From: Chlorops oryzae
Lineage: Eukaryota; Arthropoda; Insecta; Diptera; Chloropidae
Reading direction: 5' to 3'
DNA length: 64,000 bases
NCBI GenBank assembly: GCA_020466095.1
Contig: CM035806.1
Coordinates: 159,831,667 to 159,895,666, forward strand
Part shown: positions 47,388 to 58,456 of the stretch, in pieces
How the letters are laid out: every line of letters starts with the position of its first letter
Position numbering within the stretch: position 1 is the first letter of the stretch
Notes under the pieces: generated by a model
Told to the model about the DNA's origin: nothing
Databases searched by the model: none
The model's input: only the letters and a program-made list of their open reading frames with translations
Made by a program: the position numbers and the translations under genes

Positions 47388-48489
47388 TAGAGATGTCAAC
47401 GTGACGTGATCGTGAGCGTGAATTTCGTGAAAGGCCAAGAATTTCCGTGATCGGCGTGATCGTTCATGAATGCTGAAATCGCCGTGATTTTCGTGAGCTA
47501 TTCAAATTCACGAAGTTCACGAATCTACTTTTTTTTTTTTTGTAGAAAATCGCGAGTTCACTTTGAAAACGTCGCCAAGAAAAATATAAACTGCGCACGC
47601 ACTTAAACCTATCATGTTTCCATACAGTTTTATTGCCTTTTGGGCTCTACGCAGATATGCAGGAAGTATAGAGCTCGTTCTTGTGAAGCAAGTAAGTTTG
47701 ATGCGAGCTTCCCATATCAGACAAAATTTCAAACAAATCGAACGAAGCCATAGAATGAACGTGCTCGTTGTTAAGTTGAGCTAAAAAGACTTCACCCGCT
47801 CAAGTTTAAATGCAACCCTGCATGTTCAATTGCTTTTAATCTGCGTATTCGTTCAAGTATCACAAGTAACTCGAAGTACTTCTTGGTTTTTTTTTTTTTT
47901 TGCATGTATTTAGTATAGTAAATATACTTCCTGCGTATCTGCGTAGAGCCCTTTAAGGTGGGATCCCACTATCTGCGACGATTTTTATCGGGCCAGATCG
48001 GCACAACTTTCAACAATTTCCACAATTATTGTTTGGGCTCACATTATCGTCACATATTGTCAAAAATATATCGGGGAACAAAAAAAAAATCGCGACAAAA
48101 ATCGTTCACGAAGATCACACTTGTCAGCATCAGAGTCCGAAAATTGCGTTCACACTATCGGCGCTTTGATTTCAGCAAAAGTCGGCGCATTGCGGGATCC
48201 GAGCTTTATTCATAGAAATTTTAATTTTTTTACATTTTTTTTAAATTTTTTAATTTTAAATTTTAAAGGAAAATTCTCGAATAATCTTCTAAGACAGAGC
48301 GATTTAAGGCTTTTTGGTTTTATAAAAGAAATTCAAATTTTAATCTGAGAAACTTTTCATGAACTCGTGCGTGATCGTGAATTTTCGTGAAAGGTTAAAA
48401 AATTTCGGGATCGGCGTGATCGTGAAAAAATTTTTTGTATCGTGATCGTGAGTGACGTGAACGAAATTTTACTCACGTTGACATCTCTA
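47388..48489. mobile_element. hAT-type non-autonomous element, 1102 bp
   Basis: The ends TAGAGATGTCAACGTGA and TCACGTTGACATCTCTA are inverted and match the hAT consensus (T/C)AGNG. They are flanked by ATGGATAC (47380-47387) and ATGTATAC (48490-48497), 8 bp with one mismatch. Subterminal CGTGATCGTGA motifs are repeated near both ends. It holds two smaller inverted-repeat units (47639-47953 and 47955-48203). No transposase is encoded. Confidence 0.9.
47639..47953. repeat. Nested inverted repeat inside the hAT element
   Basis: GGGCTCTACGCAGATATGCA at about 47640 is reversed as TGCGTATCTGCGTAGAGCCC at about 47932-47951, a 28-bp pair with one mismatch enclosing about 260 bp. It may be a younger insertion or the hAT element's own internal structure. 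Confidence 0.7.
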
Positions 48490-48521
48490 ATGTATACTGG
48501 CAGACAGAACGGACGGATATA

Positions 48522-48697
48522 CAATGTAATATCTCCTAAGCGAACACCTACGGAACCGAAAAATATGTCCGCTTAACAGAGGTGCCGACTTAAGAGAAAA
48601 CTATTGGAGAGGCAGCAAGACTAGAGCATTCCCAAAAAGTGTCCGCTTAAGAGGAATGCCCGCTTAAGAGGAGTGTCCGCAAGGAGGGTGAACACTG
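48522..48697. mobile_element. pogo/Tigger-like MITE, 176 bp, TA duplication
   Basis: The left end CAATGTAATATCTCCTAAGC and right end GGAGGGTGAACACTG are imperfect inverted repeats with the CAGTG-type terminus, flanked by TA on both sides. The interior repeats GTCCGCTTAAGAGGA-like units. Confidence 0.72.
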
Positions 48698-49433
48698 TAC
48701 AGGCATGAACAAATCGATTATTCACATGACTAGGATTATTTCTCTACATATTTCTTATGGTAGGTATATCTCGAGTGGTTCTGCACGTTACATACGTACG
48801 CACAAACAGAACATATCCTTGACACATTGTGCTTCAGGTATTAAATATGTATGTAAGTGCATTCACGTTTTTCCATAGAAAAAAATTGTGTCGACTTTTA
48901 TTATTTTCTTTACTTTTTTCTCCTTCGCCGTTACGGTTTTATAAATAGAAAATTAAAAAAAAATATATAAAAAAAATAAATGCTAATTTGATTTCGACTC
49001 TGTTCCAATTTCGACTTTCTTTGTTTTCTTTATCATGCAGTTTTATGGCTTCGTCTGTCCGTTCGTCTTCCATTCTGCTTTCAACAATAATAAATAATAA
49101 GTATATTTTTATGCTTTTCGCTTTTTTTCGACATTTCTGATCGTCGAGTAGAAATTTTTTTTTTTTACTTTTTACACGTTCATCTGCTCATACACTTTTT
49201 TCTTCATATAACATGATATTTTTCTAGGTATAAGTACATATTATATACATACATATAAAAACGATTCGCAGGGCAGGGCATAAATTTTTTTTTATATTTT
49301 GTTTTTATTTTTTTAACTCAATGCATTTCTCAAGAATATTATGTCAAAATCTCATATCGATGTTATCGTCATTTCTAATATAATTAACCTATATTAATTG
49401 ATTAATTGAACTATTCACACATCCCTTAGAAGG

Positions 49434-49644
49434 TAGGGCTGGCATTTTTATCGATAGTATCGACATGACTATCGATGGTTTTGATTTTTCAATAGTTATT
49501 CGATAGTATTCCGACTATCGATATATCGCGTATTGCAGGCGAGATTACCCAATTTCAGCAATTTTTTGGCAAACTAATGTCGCTTTTTAAATTCAAATAT
49601 GTTGCTTAAAACTATCGCCAACTATCGATAGTTTGCCAGCCCTA
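49434..49644. mobile_element. hAT-like MITE with three DRE motifs, 211 bp
   Basis: Ends TAGGGCTGGCA and TGCCAGCCCTA are inverted and flanked by TTAGAAGG (49426-49433) and TTCGAAGG (49645-49652), 7 of 8 bases equal. Three exact TATCGATA words lie inside. TATCGATA is the known DRE site bound by the fly factor DREF; function here is untested. Confidence 0.85.
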
Positions 49645-49865
49645 TTCGAAGGTATCACTTGGCCTCAATGAATAACATTCGCGGTTGAATAATATTTAAC
49701 ATTTTAGTCTGTGGTCAATTGCATGTATCTACATAAATTGTGCATGTATTTCAAAGTACAATTAAAAAGAAGAAATTAGCATTTAATAATTTTCATTTAT
49801 GAAAAGTCGACAACGAAACCTGCGTAGCGATAATATTTATTATTTCAGATCAACATAAACTCAAA

Positions 49866-50095
49866 CAAGTTAAGAGTTGTATGATCAAGCAGGCCGGACA
49901 ATACAACATACGATAGACATACAGACAGAGATGTGTCGGTTGCAAAAAGAAAAATTAATCAAAACACTTCAGATCATGCAGATTTCGAATGAAATGTCCA
50001 TTGTGCATCGTTGCTCAATATGAGCAGATAAGGGTGTTATAGTCACACGAGCCTGACAATACAATACCCGGCACATATGTATAATTATATACATA
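49866..50095 (-). mobile_element. Two 3'-end fragments of the Helentron-like element
   Basis: Fragments at about 49866-49930 (AACAAGTTAAGAGTTGTATG, GGCCGGACAATACAACATAC) and 50031-50095 (GGGTGTTATAGTCACACGAG, CTGACAATACAATACCCGGC) both match the end block at 5873. Only short pieces remain. Confidence 0.7.
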
Positions 50096-51245
50096 AATAC
50101 CTATATATATATATTTGTTTTTCAATAATCTTAATTTTAAATTGAACACAACACCATGCCCATTTGACATCTTTTGCATTGAATATTTTCGAGAATGATA
50201 TTTAGTTGCCATTGTTGGTATAAGGGTACTATGTCTTTTTCAACAATTTTCAGTTTTCGATTTTCGAACGCACGAACGCAACCTACCCCATCTGGTTATA
50301 AAATGCCATATTTAAATTTAACCATTCAACATTCTAACTCGTTGATTATCACCATAATAAAGAAGACAATTAGAATTGAGCTGAGGATCTTTAAGAAGAC
50401 TTCTTTCAATGCATACTCAATGAGAGGAACAACGCTTAAGTTCATCATTATAAAATGTTGGAAACCTTGAAGACAGCATGAAATGCGATTATTGCAACAA
50501 CTCTGCGATGATCTTTGATGCCAATTATTTGCCAATCAAGATTATAAATTCAAGATGTTGAAATTACCATCAATTCTATTTACTGAAGAGGAGATCTGAC
50601 TTATATCTGGTTTTTTTGTGCTCAAGTGCATGGCTTTCTTTTAAATTGAATACGTATTTAGTTACATATGTTTAATCCCTTATGCGGAAGTCTTTGCCGC
50701 AGCCATATATCTGTTGCATTTATTATAATATCCTCAGTGTATGGGCGATAGTTCACTTTTCCAGACCAAATGAACCAACTAATGCGAACATACATACATG
50801 CATACAAACAAAAGCACCTTCGCCCAGCGCTCGACGTCATAATGGCCGAGATGCTAAAGCAGCGCATGTGCTGAATCCGACTTGAATCGGAATCTGAGTC
50901 CGAATCCGAATACGAATCCGGATCCGGTTCACCTTGAGCTTACTATCAACCTTACACACCTTGATTATGACGATGCAGCTAATGATAGCGCCATTCTGCT
51001 CAGCAAATTACCATACACTCGCTGTGTGGAGCAGAACAGAGCAACGCTGCCGTGGAATGCCCACTGATGTGACAACACACATGGGCGTATTTACAGTATG
51101 GCAGGGAGGGGAAGATCCTTCCACTCCTCTAAATATTTTCTGCTCAGTATACCTACACTGCAAAAGAGTGTTTTCCAGGAGTATCAAGAAATGGGAAAAG
51201 GCGGCCAAAATCATTTTTCAGAAGATAGAAGGAAACCTATGCGCA
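50096..51245. other. Noncoding stretch
   Basis: No supported exon. A short imperfect (GAATCC)n lies at about 50884-50930. ORFs of 60-134 codons near 50.9-51.3 kb run into the MITE at 51254 and are not credible genes. Confidence 0.45.
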
Positions 51246-51253
51246 CATGTGAA

Positions 51254-51418
51254 CAGTGGCGTAGCGAGACATTTCGGAACCCGGGGCCCGTTGGAGCACA
51301 ATGCAGGAAATGCCGCCCCCTTCAACCGGTCTCAATAAATATACCTTCATAAAAATGGAAATCTGATTTGGCGCCTGGGGCTGCTTCCTCCTTCTCTTCC
51401 CCCCTCACTCCGCTACTG
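51254..51418. mobile_element. hAT-like MITE, 165 bp, perfect 8-bp duplication
   Basis: Ends CAGTGGCGTAGCGAG and CTCACTCCGCTACTG are inverted, flanked by exact CATGTGAA copies (51246-51253 and 51419-51426). The left end is nearly the same as that of the element at 41419, so they belong to related families. Confidence 0.92.
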
Positions 51419-52070
51419 CATGTGAACACCTATCAACATACGTAAAAGTTTTACCATACATATAAGCCAAACTATTTGTATCTTTCTCCTCCCTTACTTA
51501 AATTCTGGATACGCCCATGACAACACATTGTATGGCTATCTTAATCATTCGTCGCCATTTTCCGTTTCTTATATGGAGCAGTTCAGCGGAAACGATACGA
51601 AACGAAAACTTTTCGGTGCCATTGTTTTTTGTTCCGATCGCAACAATATTTATTTTGGAAAAAATATAAAAAAATTACTTCACTTACCTTTCTGTAGATC
51701 AATTTTCTTGCGTTCTTGCATATTATGGAATTTCAGAATAATTCAATTTATTATCATCAGGTATGTCAGAGGGTACGCATTTTGGTGTGTGTGGCACTGA
51801 AAAATTTTTTGGCGTGAATTAAAAATTATTCTAACCAACCTTCATATTTTTTATAAAACATATTGTTTTCTTTACAATATCTTAAATGTTACAGGGTAGA
51901 AAGCTGCAAAAATGTCATAAAACTACAAAATATTTATTTAAAAAATTTATCAAAAACCCGTAAAAGGGAAAAAATATATTTTTTTTTTTACCATGTTATT
52001 TCTCGTCTTGAATTTTCTTCGAAATCTTGCGCAATGCGACACAGCTCTTGCCAGTTCAACGTTTTTAGCA

Positions 52071-52245
52071 TATAGAACTATAGCTGCAACTTCGGCCAAA
52101 TTTCGGCGCGTTATGGCATGATTTTGTGAAAAAGTTCAACTGTAGTGAACCACGCCATAAGTCGAGTGTTGTGGTGAACCACGTAATAGAAAGTGTGGTG
52201 TACCACGTAATAGCTTTTGGCCGAAGTTGCAGCTATAGTTCTATG
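52071..52245. mobile_element. Inverted-repeat element, ~30-bp ends
   Basis: ATAGAACTATAGCTGCAACT at the left pairs with AGTTGCAGCTATAGTTCTAT at the right and the match extends to TTCGGCCAAA. The middle repeats GTGAACCACG and GTACCACGTAATAG. It sits directly beside MITE copy B, and TTTTTAGCATAT occurs on both sides. Confidence 0.82.
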
Positions 52246-52255
52246 TGGTTTTTAG

Positions 52256-52490
52256 CATATATAACTATATATGTCACTCAGGAGCCGTTTCCATTTTGGC
52301 TCTTTTCAACACTGTCTTGGGTACCCACCACAGTCTTGGGTACCCACCAAAATGAGCATTTTTCACTTAGGTACTCACCAAAAGTATTTCTCTCTCGCTC
52401 TTTTTTTTGCCTGCCGAGTAACATCTCTTTCTAACTGGCGCAAAACGTCCCGCGCAATATCTATGAGAGTGACATATATGGTTCTATATG
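52256..52490 (+). mobile_element. MITE copy B with TATATGTCACTC ends
   Basis: Ends ATATATGTCACTCAGG and TATGAGAGTGACATATAT are inverted. The interior holds a duplicated TCTTGGGTACCCACCA and is nearly identical to copies at 25619 and 55738. Confidence 0.87.
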
Positions 52491-54000
52491 GTTTTTAGTC
52501 GAACTGAAACAATTTTCGGTCGTCTGCTTGCTCTCGCATTTTTGTGCATGTACCAGGAATGAAAAATGAGAATTTCCAAATGTACCTAATTTTAAAAAAA
52601 ATTTTTACCTGTTTTGGTACCAATTTACCTAAAATCATTAGCCATTAGCCGCTGAGGCTAGGTGTGCTAGAATCCGAAAACTAACAGAACCGGAATTTCA
52701 GTCAACTGAAATTTCATATTGTATATCTCATAGACAAGGGAATAAAATAGGGCTCTGTGCAATTAAGAACCAATAGCAGTTCCGAACCAAAACCAAAACC
52801 AAAAATATCTTTGAATTCTATATGAAATTTTGGTGGATTTTAATTCCGATTCCGTTAGCTTTCGGATTCTGGCACATGCCTGTATATTAAGGTAGATCGA
52901 TTTTGTGACCTCCAATTTCCATACTTAATAATTATGCGGAAGAAACTATAGGTCAAATGTGAATTTTAACCTTCCGCTTTTGCAAACAAAGGTTTTTCAT
53001 GCTATATTCCACTTATTTTACTCATCATTGTTGGTGAAAACATCTAAAAAAAAAAGCAAAGAAACAATCTCTTCAACGTCCCTCAAAACTCGAGACATTG
53101 AAAAATTTTTATATTTTCTTTAATAACTATCTTGAAATGCCCAATTTATGATGATTTTTCAAGCAAAATTTTATAATTTCTCATGCCTACAATTATTCAA
53201 AGAATCAAAATAAGAAAAATTCAATTTAAAAACATTTTTGATTAGGTAAAAATTTCAATAGTTTGTAGCATGCTTTTAGGCATATTTAAGATGGACCATC
53301 TTTTAAAAAGCGGAAGAAAAAAATGCAGGTTTGAAATAGGGTTCCCTCGGCATTATTTCTCCAAAAAAATTATAGAATCTTATTTCACTAGGGCAATTTT
53401 CATTTGTTTTTTTTTTTTTTTTTTTTATTTGTCGAACAAAACTATCCACCTTATTCAGAATTACGATTGCCAATTTACTGATTGATTGATAGACGTGAAT
53501 GAGAATTGGCGGGAATAGTGATGAGGGTTTTGGGATAAGCATCGATGTATCGTTGTTATCGAGCTCTTCTAAATCGAGGACAAAAACATCAATACATCGA
53601 ACTAAAACATCGATATTTTCGATGCATCGCGATGTTCAAACGACATCCCTATTGTACCTAAAACGAAGAAATTGTACCTAATGTACCTTTGACGTCAAAA
53701 AGGGTCGAAAAAGGTAAAATTGTACCAATTGTTTCATCCCTGGTATGTACACAAAAATGAGAGAGCGCAGAACTTGAAGTGGAACTTTGCCCATGGCTGA
53801 TCATCATCAATGAAAGGACATCCATAAAACCCCCTCTTCGTATGAAGTCTTTAAAAAAATTATAACAAAGTTTTTAGCACTCAAAAATTCGGCTGCCAAC
53901 ACACCGGATCAAACGAAACCGAAACAAACGGTTTTGAAAAACAACAGTACATTGTACCTTATGAGAGCAAACACGCCAAATTAGTGAAAACGAAACGGTT
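52491..54000. other. Noncoding stretch with ATCGAT-rich relic
   Basis: No gene. At 53538-53650 repeated ATCGATG and CATCGATATTTTCGATG words followed by GACATCCCTA look like a decayed hAT-type end. The rest is A+T-rich. Confidence 0.45.
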
Positions 54001-54004
54001 TGCA

Positions 54005-54290
54005 CTAAGAAAGAAGTCTGTCTGTCTGTCCGTCCGTCCCTCCGTCCGTCCGTATTTCTGTCTGTCTGTATACAGTTTTCTTATCGAAGGAGTTGAGCTA
54101 TCTTGACAAAATTTGGTATGCGTGCGGAGACATGCGTGAAAAGAAGTTCGGGAATGGATCAGTTTTACGGGTAGCTCCGGTTAGGGTCTGTTACGAAAAT
54201 CACAAAAACTGCTGTAAAATCGAAGTGATTGTGCCACAAAGGTCAATTGGTCTTACGACCAAGCAATGGGAAATAGTTTCAATATAGCCA
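54005..54290 (+). mobile_element. (GTCY)n Helentron-like fragment
   Basis: It starts in a GTCT/GTCC array (54017-54069), then TACAGTTTTCTTATCGAAGG and AGTTGAGCTATCTTGACAAA as in other copies. Both ends of the full element are missing. Confidence 0.82.
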
Positions 54291-54704
54291 AAAAAAATAA
54301 AAACAACCACGTACCTTTTGAAAGATGATGCGCTGCTGACGTCGGTGTTGCTGAGATTCCTTGGACTGTGAACGTGACACGGAGATGGTTCGCGTTATGC
54401 ACTCGAAAAGAACGCACGGAGGTTATCGTTATATGATCGAGAAAAAGACGGAGGTTCGCGTTATATGTTCGGGAATTGTAACTGAGTAAATTACTCCAAA
54501 AACACAAAGGACTTCGCGGTGCGACACACTCGACGGTTTTGAATTAATAGTAGTTCTAAGTAACCGGTGTTTCCCATCAAGCATTGCAGGATAAAGCCCG
54601 AGAAGCGGAGCTTGAAGCGCTGCCCTGCTTTTTCCCGTTTTTCGCCGCTGTCAGGGTTTCGTTACGTAGCGACAGCGGCAAAATCGGACACGAAGTTTTT
54701 CTTC

Positions 54705-54870
54705 ATTAGAGATTTGTTTTGACACTGTTTGTTTATTTCAATTGAGCAGTTTGCGCATTTGTAGCAAAATCACTTCGAGCGATTTCACTTATGCGAGATG
54801 TTTGTGTTTGACAGCTGTTTGTTTATTTACAATTGCAAGCAGTGTTGCCATTTGTAGGAAAATCACTTGA
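54705..54870. repeat. Diverged ~65-bp direct duplication
   Basis: TGACACTGTTTGTTTATTTC then AATTGAGCAGTTTGCGCATTTGTAG-like sequence recurs about 90 bp later as TGACAGCTGTTTGTTTATTT with GCCATTTGTAGGAAAATCAC. It is a single old tandem duplication in otherwise noncoding DNA. Confidence 0.7.
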
Positions 54871-55565
54871 ATGGAAAAAGGGAGAGATTTATTGAAATCG
54901 GCAAAATGTGGGGATTTTTTGGTATATTCTTAAATTTTGGATATATTTTGAATATATTTTCTTGTCGAATTGATCGACAAAATAAACGAAATCGAAAAAA
55001 AATTTCGATTTGCCAAATTGCATGTACCTAAAAAAGGTTGTTGCATAACACTTCTCGTATCTGACAGAGCACAAATACATATATATTTAGTCTCGTGGAG
55101 TTGGAAGTGGAAAACCCAGAAAAAACTATATCTGAACGAATTTCGGAGGATTTTAGTTTTTACACGGTTTTGAAATCGATTTCTGTGACATGGCCGATAG
55201 TCTTAATTTTAATATTTTTGGTTAAAAAAAACGATCGTATTCTAAATTTTTTTTTTCGAATTTTCCTTGTTTAAAAAATTTTAGGGAATTTTTTTTAGTT
55301 TTTAGGGAATTTTTATTATTGCTTTTGGCAACATTGCCATCGTTTTTTGTTTTGTTTTTCTGTTGACAGATATGCATTAAATTCCGATACGATAAATCGA
55401 TTTTTTTTTCCTATCGATGACAGTGTTTATGAGGTGTTTATGAGATAAACACTTCGTTTTCGTGTTTAACTTTTGTATGGCAAAACACGAGTTAAGCACG
55501 TCGTTTAGGGCCCTAAACGCGAAAACGCGAGTTAAACACCATATGGAAACGCGCTATAAAGGCAT
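54871..55565. other. Noncoding stretch
   Basis: No gene or complete element was recognised. A repeated GTTTATGAG and AACACGAGTTAA/AACGCGAGTTAA motif occurs near 55420-55535. Confidence 0.45.
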
Positions 55566-56370
55566 GTAATATGATTTCAAAAAATTGTAAAATTGGGCGT
55601 TTTCGAAAAATGTCTCCCACACCCGAAATTCAAATGTGCTTGAACGAAATTTGGCACTTATGCTTCCTTTGTAGCCATAAACATTCTCCCAAAAAAATTC
55701 CTTGATGGGTCCATTGTTAACCTTCGTAACTATCATATATTACGATATATGTCACTCTCATAGATTTTGGGCGGGACATTTCGCGCCAGTTAGAAAGAGA
55801 TATTACTCGGCAGGCAAAAAGAAAAAGCGAGAGAGAAATACTTTTGGTGAGTACCTAAGTGAAAAATTCTCATTTTGGTGGGTACCCAAGACCGTGTTGA
55901 AAAGAGCCAAAATAGAAACGGCTCCTGAGTGACATATATAGTTATATATGGTAACTATATTCATTTTTGTGAAACACGTGACTATATTTCGGTCTATCAG
56001 GCCGATATTCAATTTTGGGTCCTCCATGTTAGGATTCCTGATCAATTCAAAAATTTGTATCTCCTTTACATTGACAGATTGCCGCCTATAGTAATTAAAT
56101 AAGTAAAGAAAAGAAAAAACCGATTTTTAGCATCGGTTTTTATTTTAAGTAAGTTTTCAAAATGTTCAATTGATAGTGATGCTTCGGTTTCACAGACCAC
56201 GAATATAATCAGGAAGGTTAAGGGTACCTCCAGTCCTAGAGTCTGTCACAAAAATCCCAAAACTGCCTCAAAATCGGACTTTTTCGTAATATTTCAATGA
56301 AACTTAGAATTTGAGCGTATATTAAAGCCTTCAATAAGAAGGGGCGGTTTTCATAAAGAGATTCGTTCCC
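55566..56370 (+). mobile_element. Helentron-like element carrying a TTAA insertion
   Basis: The left part (55590-55735: TGTCTCCCACACCCGAAATT, GCTTCCTTTGTAGCCATAAA, TGATGGGTCCATTGTTAA) and the right part (56218 on: GGTTAAGGGTACCTCCAGTC, ATATTTCAATGAAACTTAGA) are contiguous in intact copies. About 480 bp are inserted between them. Confidence 0.8.
55738..55950 (-). mobile_element. MITE copy C with TATATGTCACTC ends
   Basis: This reversed copy starts GATATATGTCACTCTCATAG and ends CGGCTCCTGAGTGACATATA. It matches copies at 25619 and 52256. It is nested in the TTAA insertion inside the Helentron-like element. Confidence 0.87.
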
Positions 56371-58185
56371 CGGAAATATTCAGAATCGGGCTGTATACTG
56401 TATAAATTATCGGTAAATTGTTTTAGTTACCAAATTTGTCGAGATTTTCAGGTAGCAGGACCACGCAATGGTCAGACGAAATAATTTGCCATCAGTTTCG
56501 TAACGTTCTTCAACGAGGTAACATAGGACTCGTTTACGTCCGGGCCGGGCTCAACGTTTGAAATTTTCGCCATCTTGAATTTGTGCTGACGCCGGTCATA
56601 TAAAACGGAAAATTAAATTTTAAAAAAAACCAAATTAAAGTGTCGAAAGAGTGTCAAGGAGGAATATAAGTACTCAATGGCACTCAATTCGCACTAAAGC
56701 TACTATCTAAATATTCTTGGCGGCGGCCATTTTGATCCTTTGCCTGTACTCCGTCTGAGGGCGGTGGTGAAGGGGAAATCACGCATCTATTCGTACATAT
56801 AAGGATCAGAGCCTGACGTCGGTCATTAAAACGAAGATTTAACATTCAAAAAGTTTAACCTGGCATATGTGGACCTTACTGTGTCCCAGCCAATAATTTA
56901 AAGTCAAAAAAAAAAAAAAAAAAAAAAAAAAAAGAAATAATTTGCCATCCATAATCAAAATTTCAATTTCGGTTGCCACCGAGCCTACTCAACTTTTCCG
57001 TTTCCCGTTTTCACAATCATCCTAAGATCCACGGAACATCGCGTTCGATAGTCCGAGACCTATTTTAAAAAATAAAACACCTTTCATTACATTTAATGCA
57101 ATTAATTTTAATTTTTTATTTTTGCATTTTCTGAAATAGTTAATGATGCTTTTTAAATTTTATGTTTTAAACATTGAATAATGATTTTTCAAAGTCAAAT
57201 AGACATGGAAACACATAAATTGAACTGTTTATTTTTTCTCAGATGTTGTTTTATGTATATATAAGTATTTATATATATCTTTTTTTAAATTTTTTTTTTT
57301 TTTTTTGGTTTTTCTTTTCTTCAAATGCTACGTTACGTTCAGTATCCAATCGTTTGAGCGTTTTCTAAATGCCTCCACAAAATGGTACATGTTGGTTGAA
57401 TATAGATAAAATTTATGAACTTATGTATTTTTTTTATGTGCATTTGCTTGTGTTTATTTTCTTCAGTTAATTATTTCTATTCAATTTTTTTCTCTTTTTT
57501 TAATTTTACTGTTTTAGTTTGCCATATAAAATATTATATCATACACATACATGGTAGGTATATTAATAATATCTTAATGCGTTCTACATATGTATGCGTA
57601 TAAATACAACGGGGGGAAATAGCTTAGACCCTTGAGGACGGGTGGGTGAGAAATATGCAATTTATTCGTGAGCATTATTATCAATATATTCTTATTGAAT
57701 TGAATGTGAAAGGAAAAACAAAACTTGTTTCGCACTTCACCCACTCGCACCCAAAAGGTTCAATTGGGAGAATTGAAAACGATGTCTAGTTAATATTTCC
57801 GTTTCGACTCAGCCGTACGTCTTCGTGTTCAATTTTTCAAAGCGTGCCATATACTTTTTTTTAAATTTTTTTATTATTTATTCTATCCTGGAAAATGTTC
57901 AAATATTACGAAAAAGCGATGAAAAATATAGGCGACTTAAATATGAAAACCAGCCAACCAGAAACCCAGAGAGAAACGAATCGTCTAAATGCTCGACGCG
58001 TCTTGTAGGGTGTTCGGATGTGCGGTTAATGCCTGCGAAGCAAAGATTCTAAGTCATGGAATATATTCCCGATTTCCATACAAAAATTTTACTTTCCAAA
58101 TAATCGACAAAGTAGACACAAGAAGGCCAAGGGGAAGAGAAAGAATTTCCCTTCATCTCACCTGTCTAAAAGGCCTACTCTCTAT
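56371..58185. other. Noncoding stretch
   Basis: Contains a poly-A run (about 56907-56932) and two similar patches (GTGCTGACGCCGGTCATATA and GAGCCTGACGTCGGTCATTA at about 56582 and 56811). A THAP-like 66-codon reading at 57989-58189 is discussed separately. No other exon was seen. Confidence 0.45.
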
Positions 58186-58188
58186 CTA

Positions 58189-58456
58189 AGGGCAGCTCTA
58201 TCAGAAATGCAATACCATTATATAAATTTTTACGACCTCATATACCAACCTAGTATACTTTTGTTCGAGCGTGACCGTTTTTTTAGAGCGAACGCCTACC
58301 ACCGCCACATAAAGTAAGCTATTTGTTGGCAGTTCGCCTACAATCTGTATACTTTGTTAAGCTATTGGCAGACAGGTCGCTTACAATCTCGTATACTTCG
58401 TAGGCGGAAGGCACTGGGTGAAGTTTTTCATTTCTGATAGAGCTGGAGCAGCCCCT
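58189..58456. mobile_element. MITE with GCTCTATCAGAAATG ends, 268 bp
   Basis: The left end AGGGCAGCTCTATCAGAAAT is reversed at the right end ATTTCTGATAGAGCTGGAGC followed by AGCCCCT, with a 7-bp indel. TATCTA flanks both sides (58183-58188 and 58457-58462). Confidence 0.82.

Larger units (their letters stand above)
46284..48850 (-). mobile_element. Helentron-like element split by several insertions
   Basis: A reversed copy starts at 46284 (AAGGGTGTTATAGTCAAGCG), continues at about 47030-47387 (CTAGTAAGTACTAGA, TCGATAAGAAAACTG), resumes at 48490 (TGGCAGACAGAACGGACGG) and again at about 48700-48850 (TATCTCGAGTGGTTCTGC, CTTGACACATTGTG). A hAT element (47388-48489) and a pogo-like MITE (48522-48697) interrupt it; a GATTA-rich block (~46590-46990) lies within it too. 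Confidence 0.75.

Noticed and set aside
50934..51338. 134-codon plus-strand ORF
   Set aside because: Its last quarter lies in a hAT MITE and the rest has no domain.
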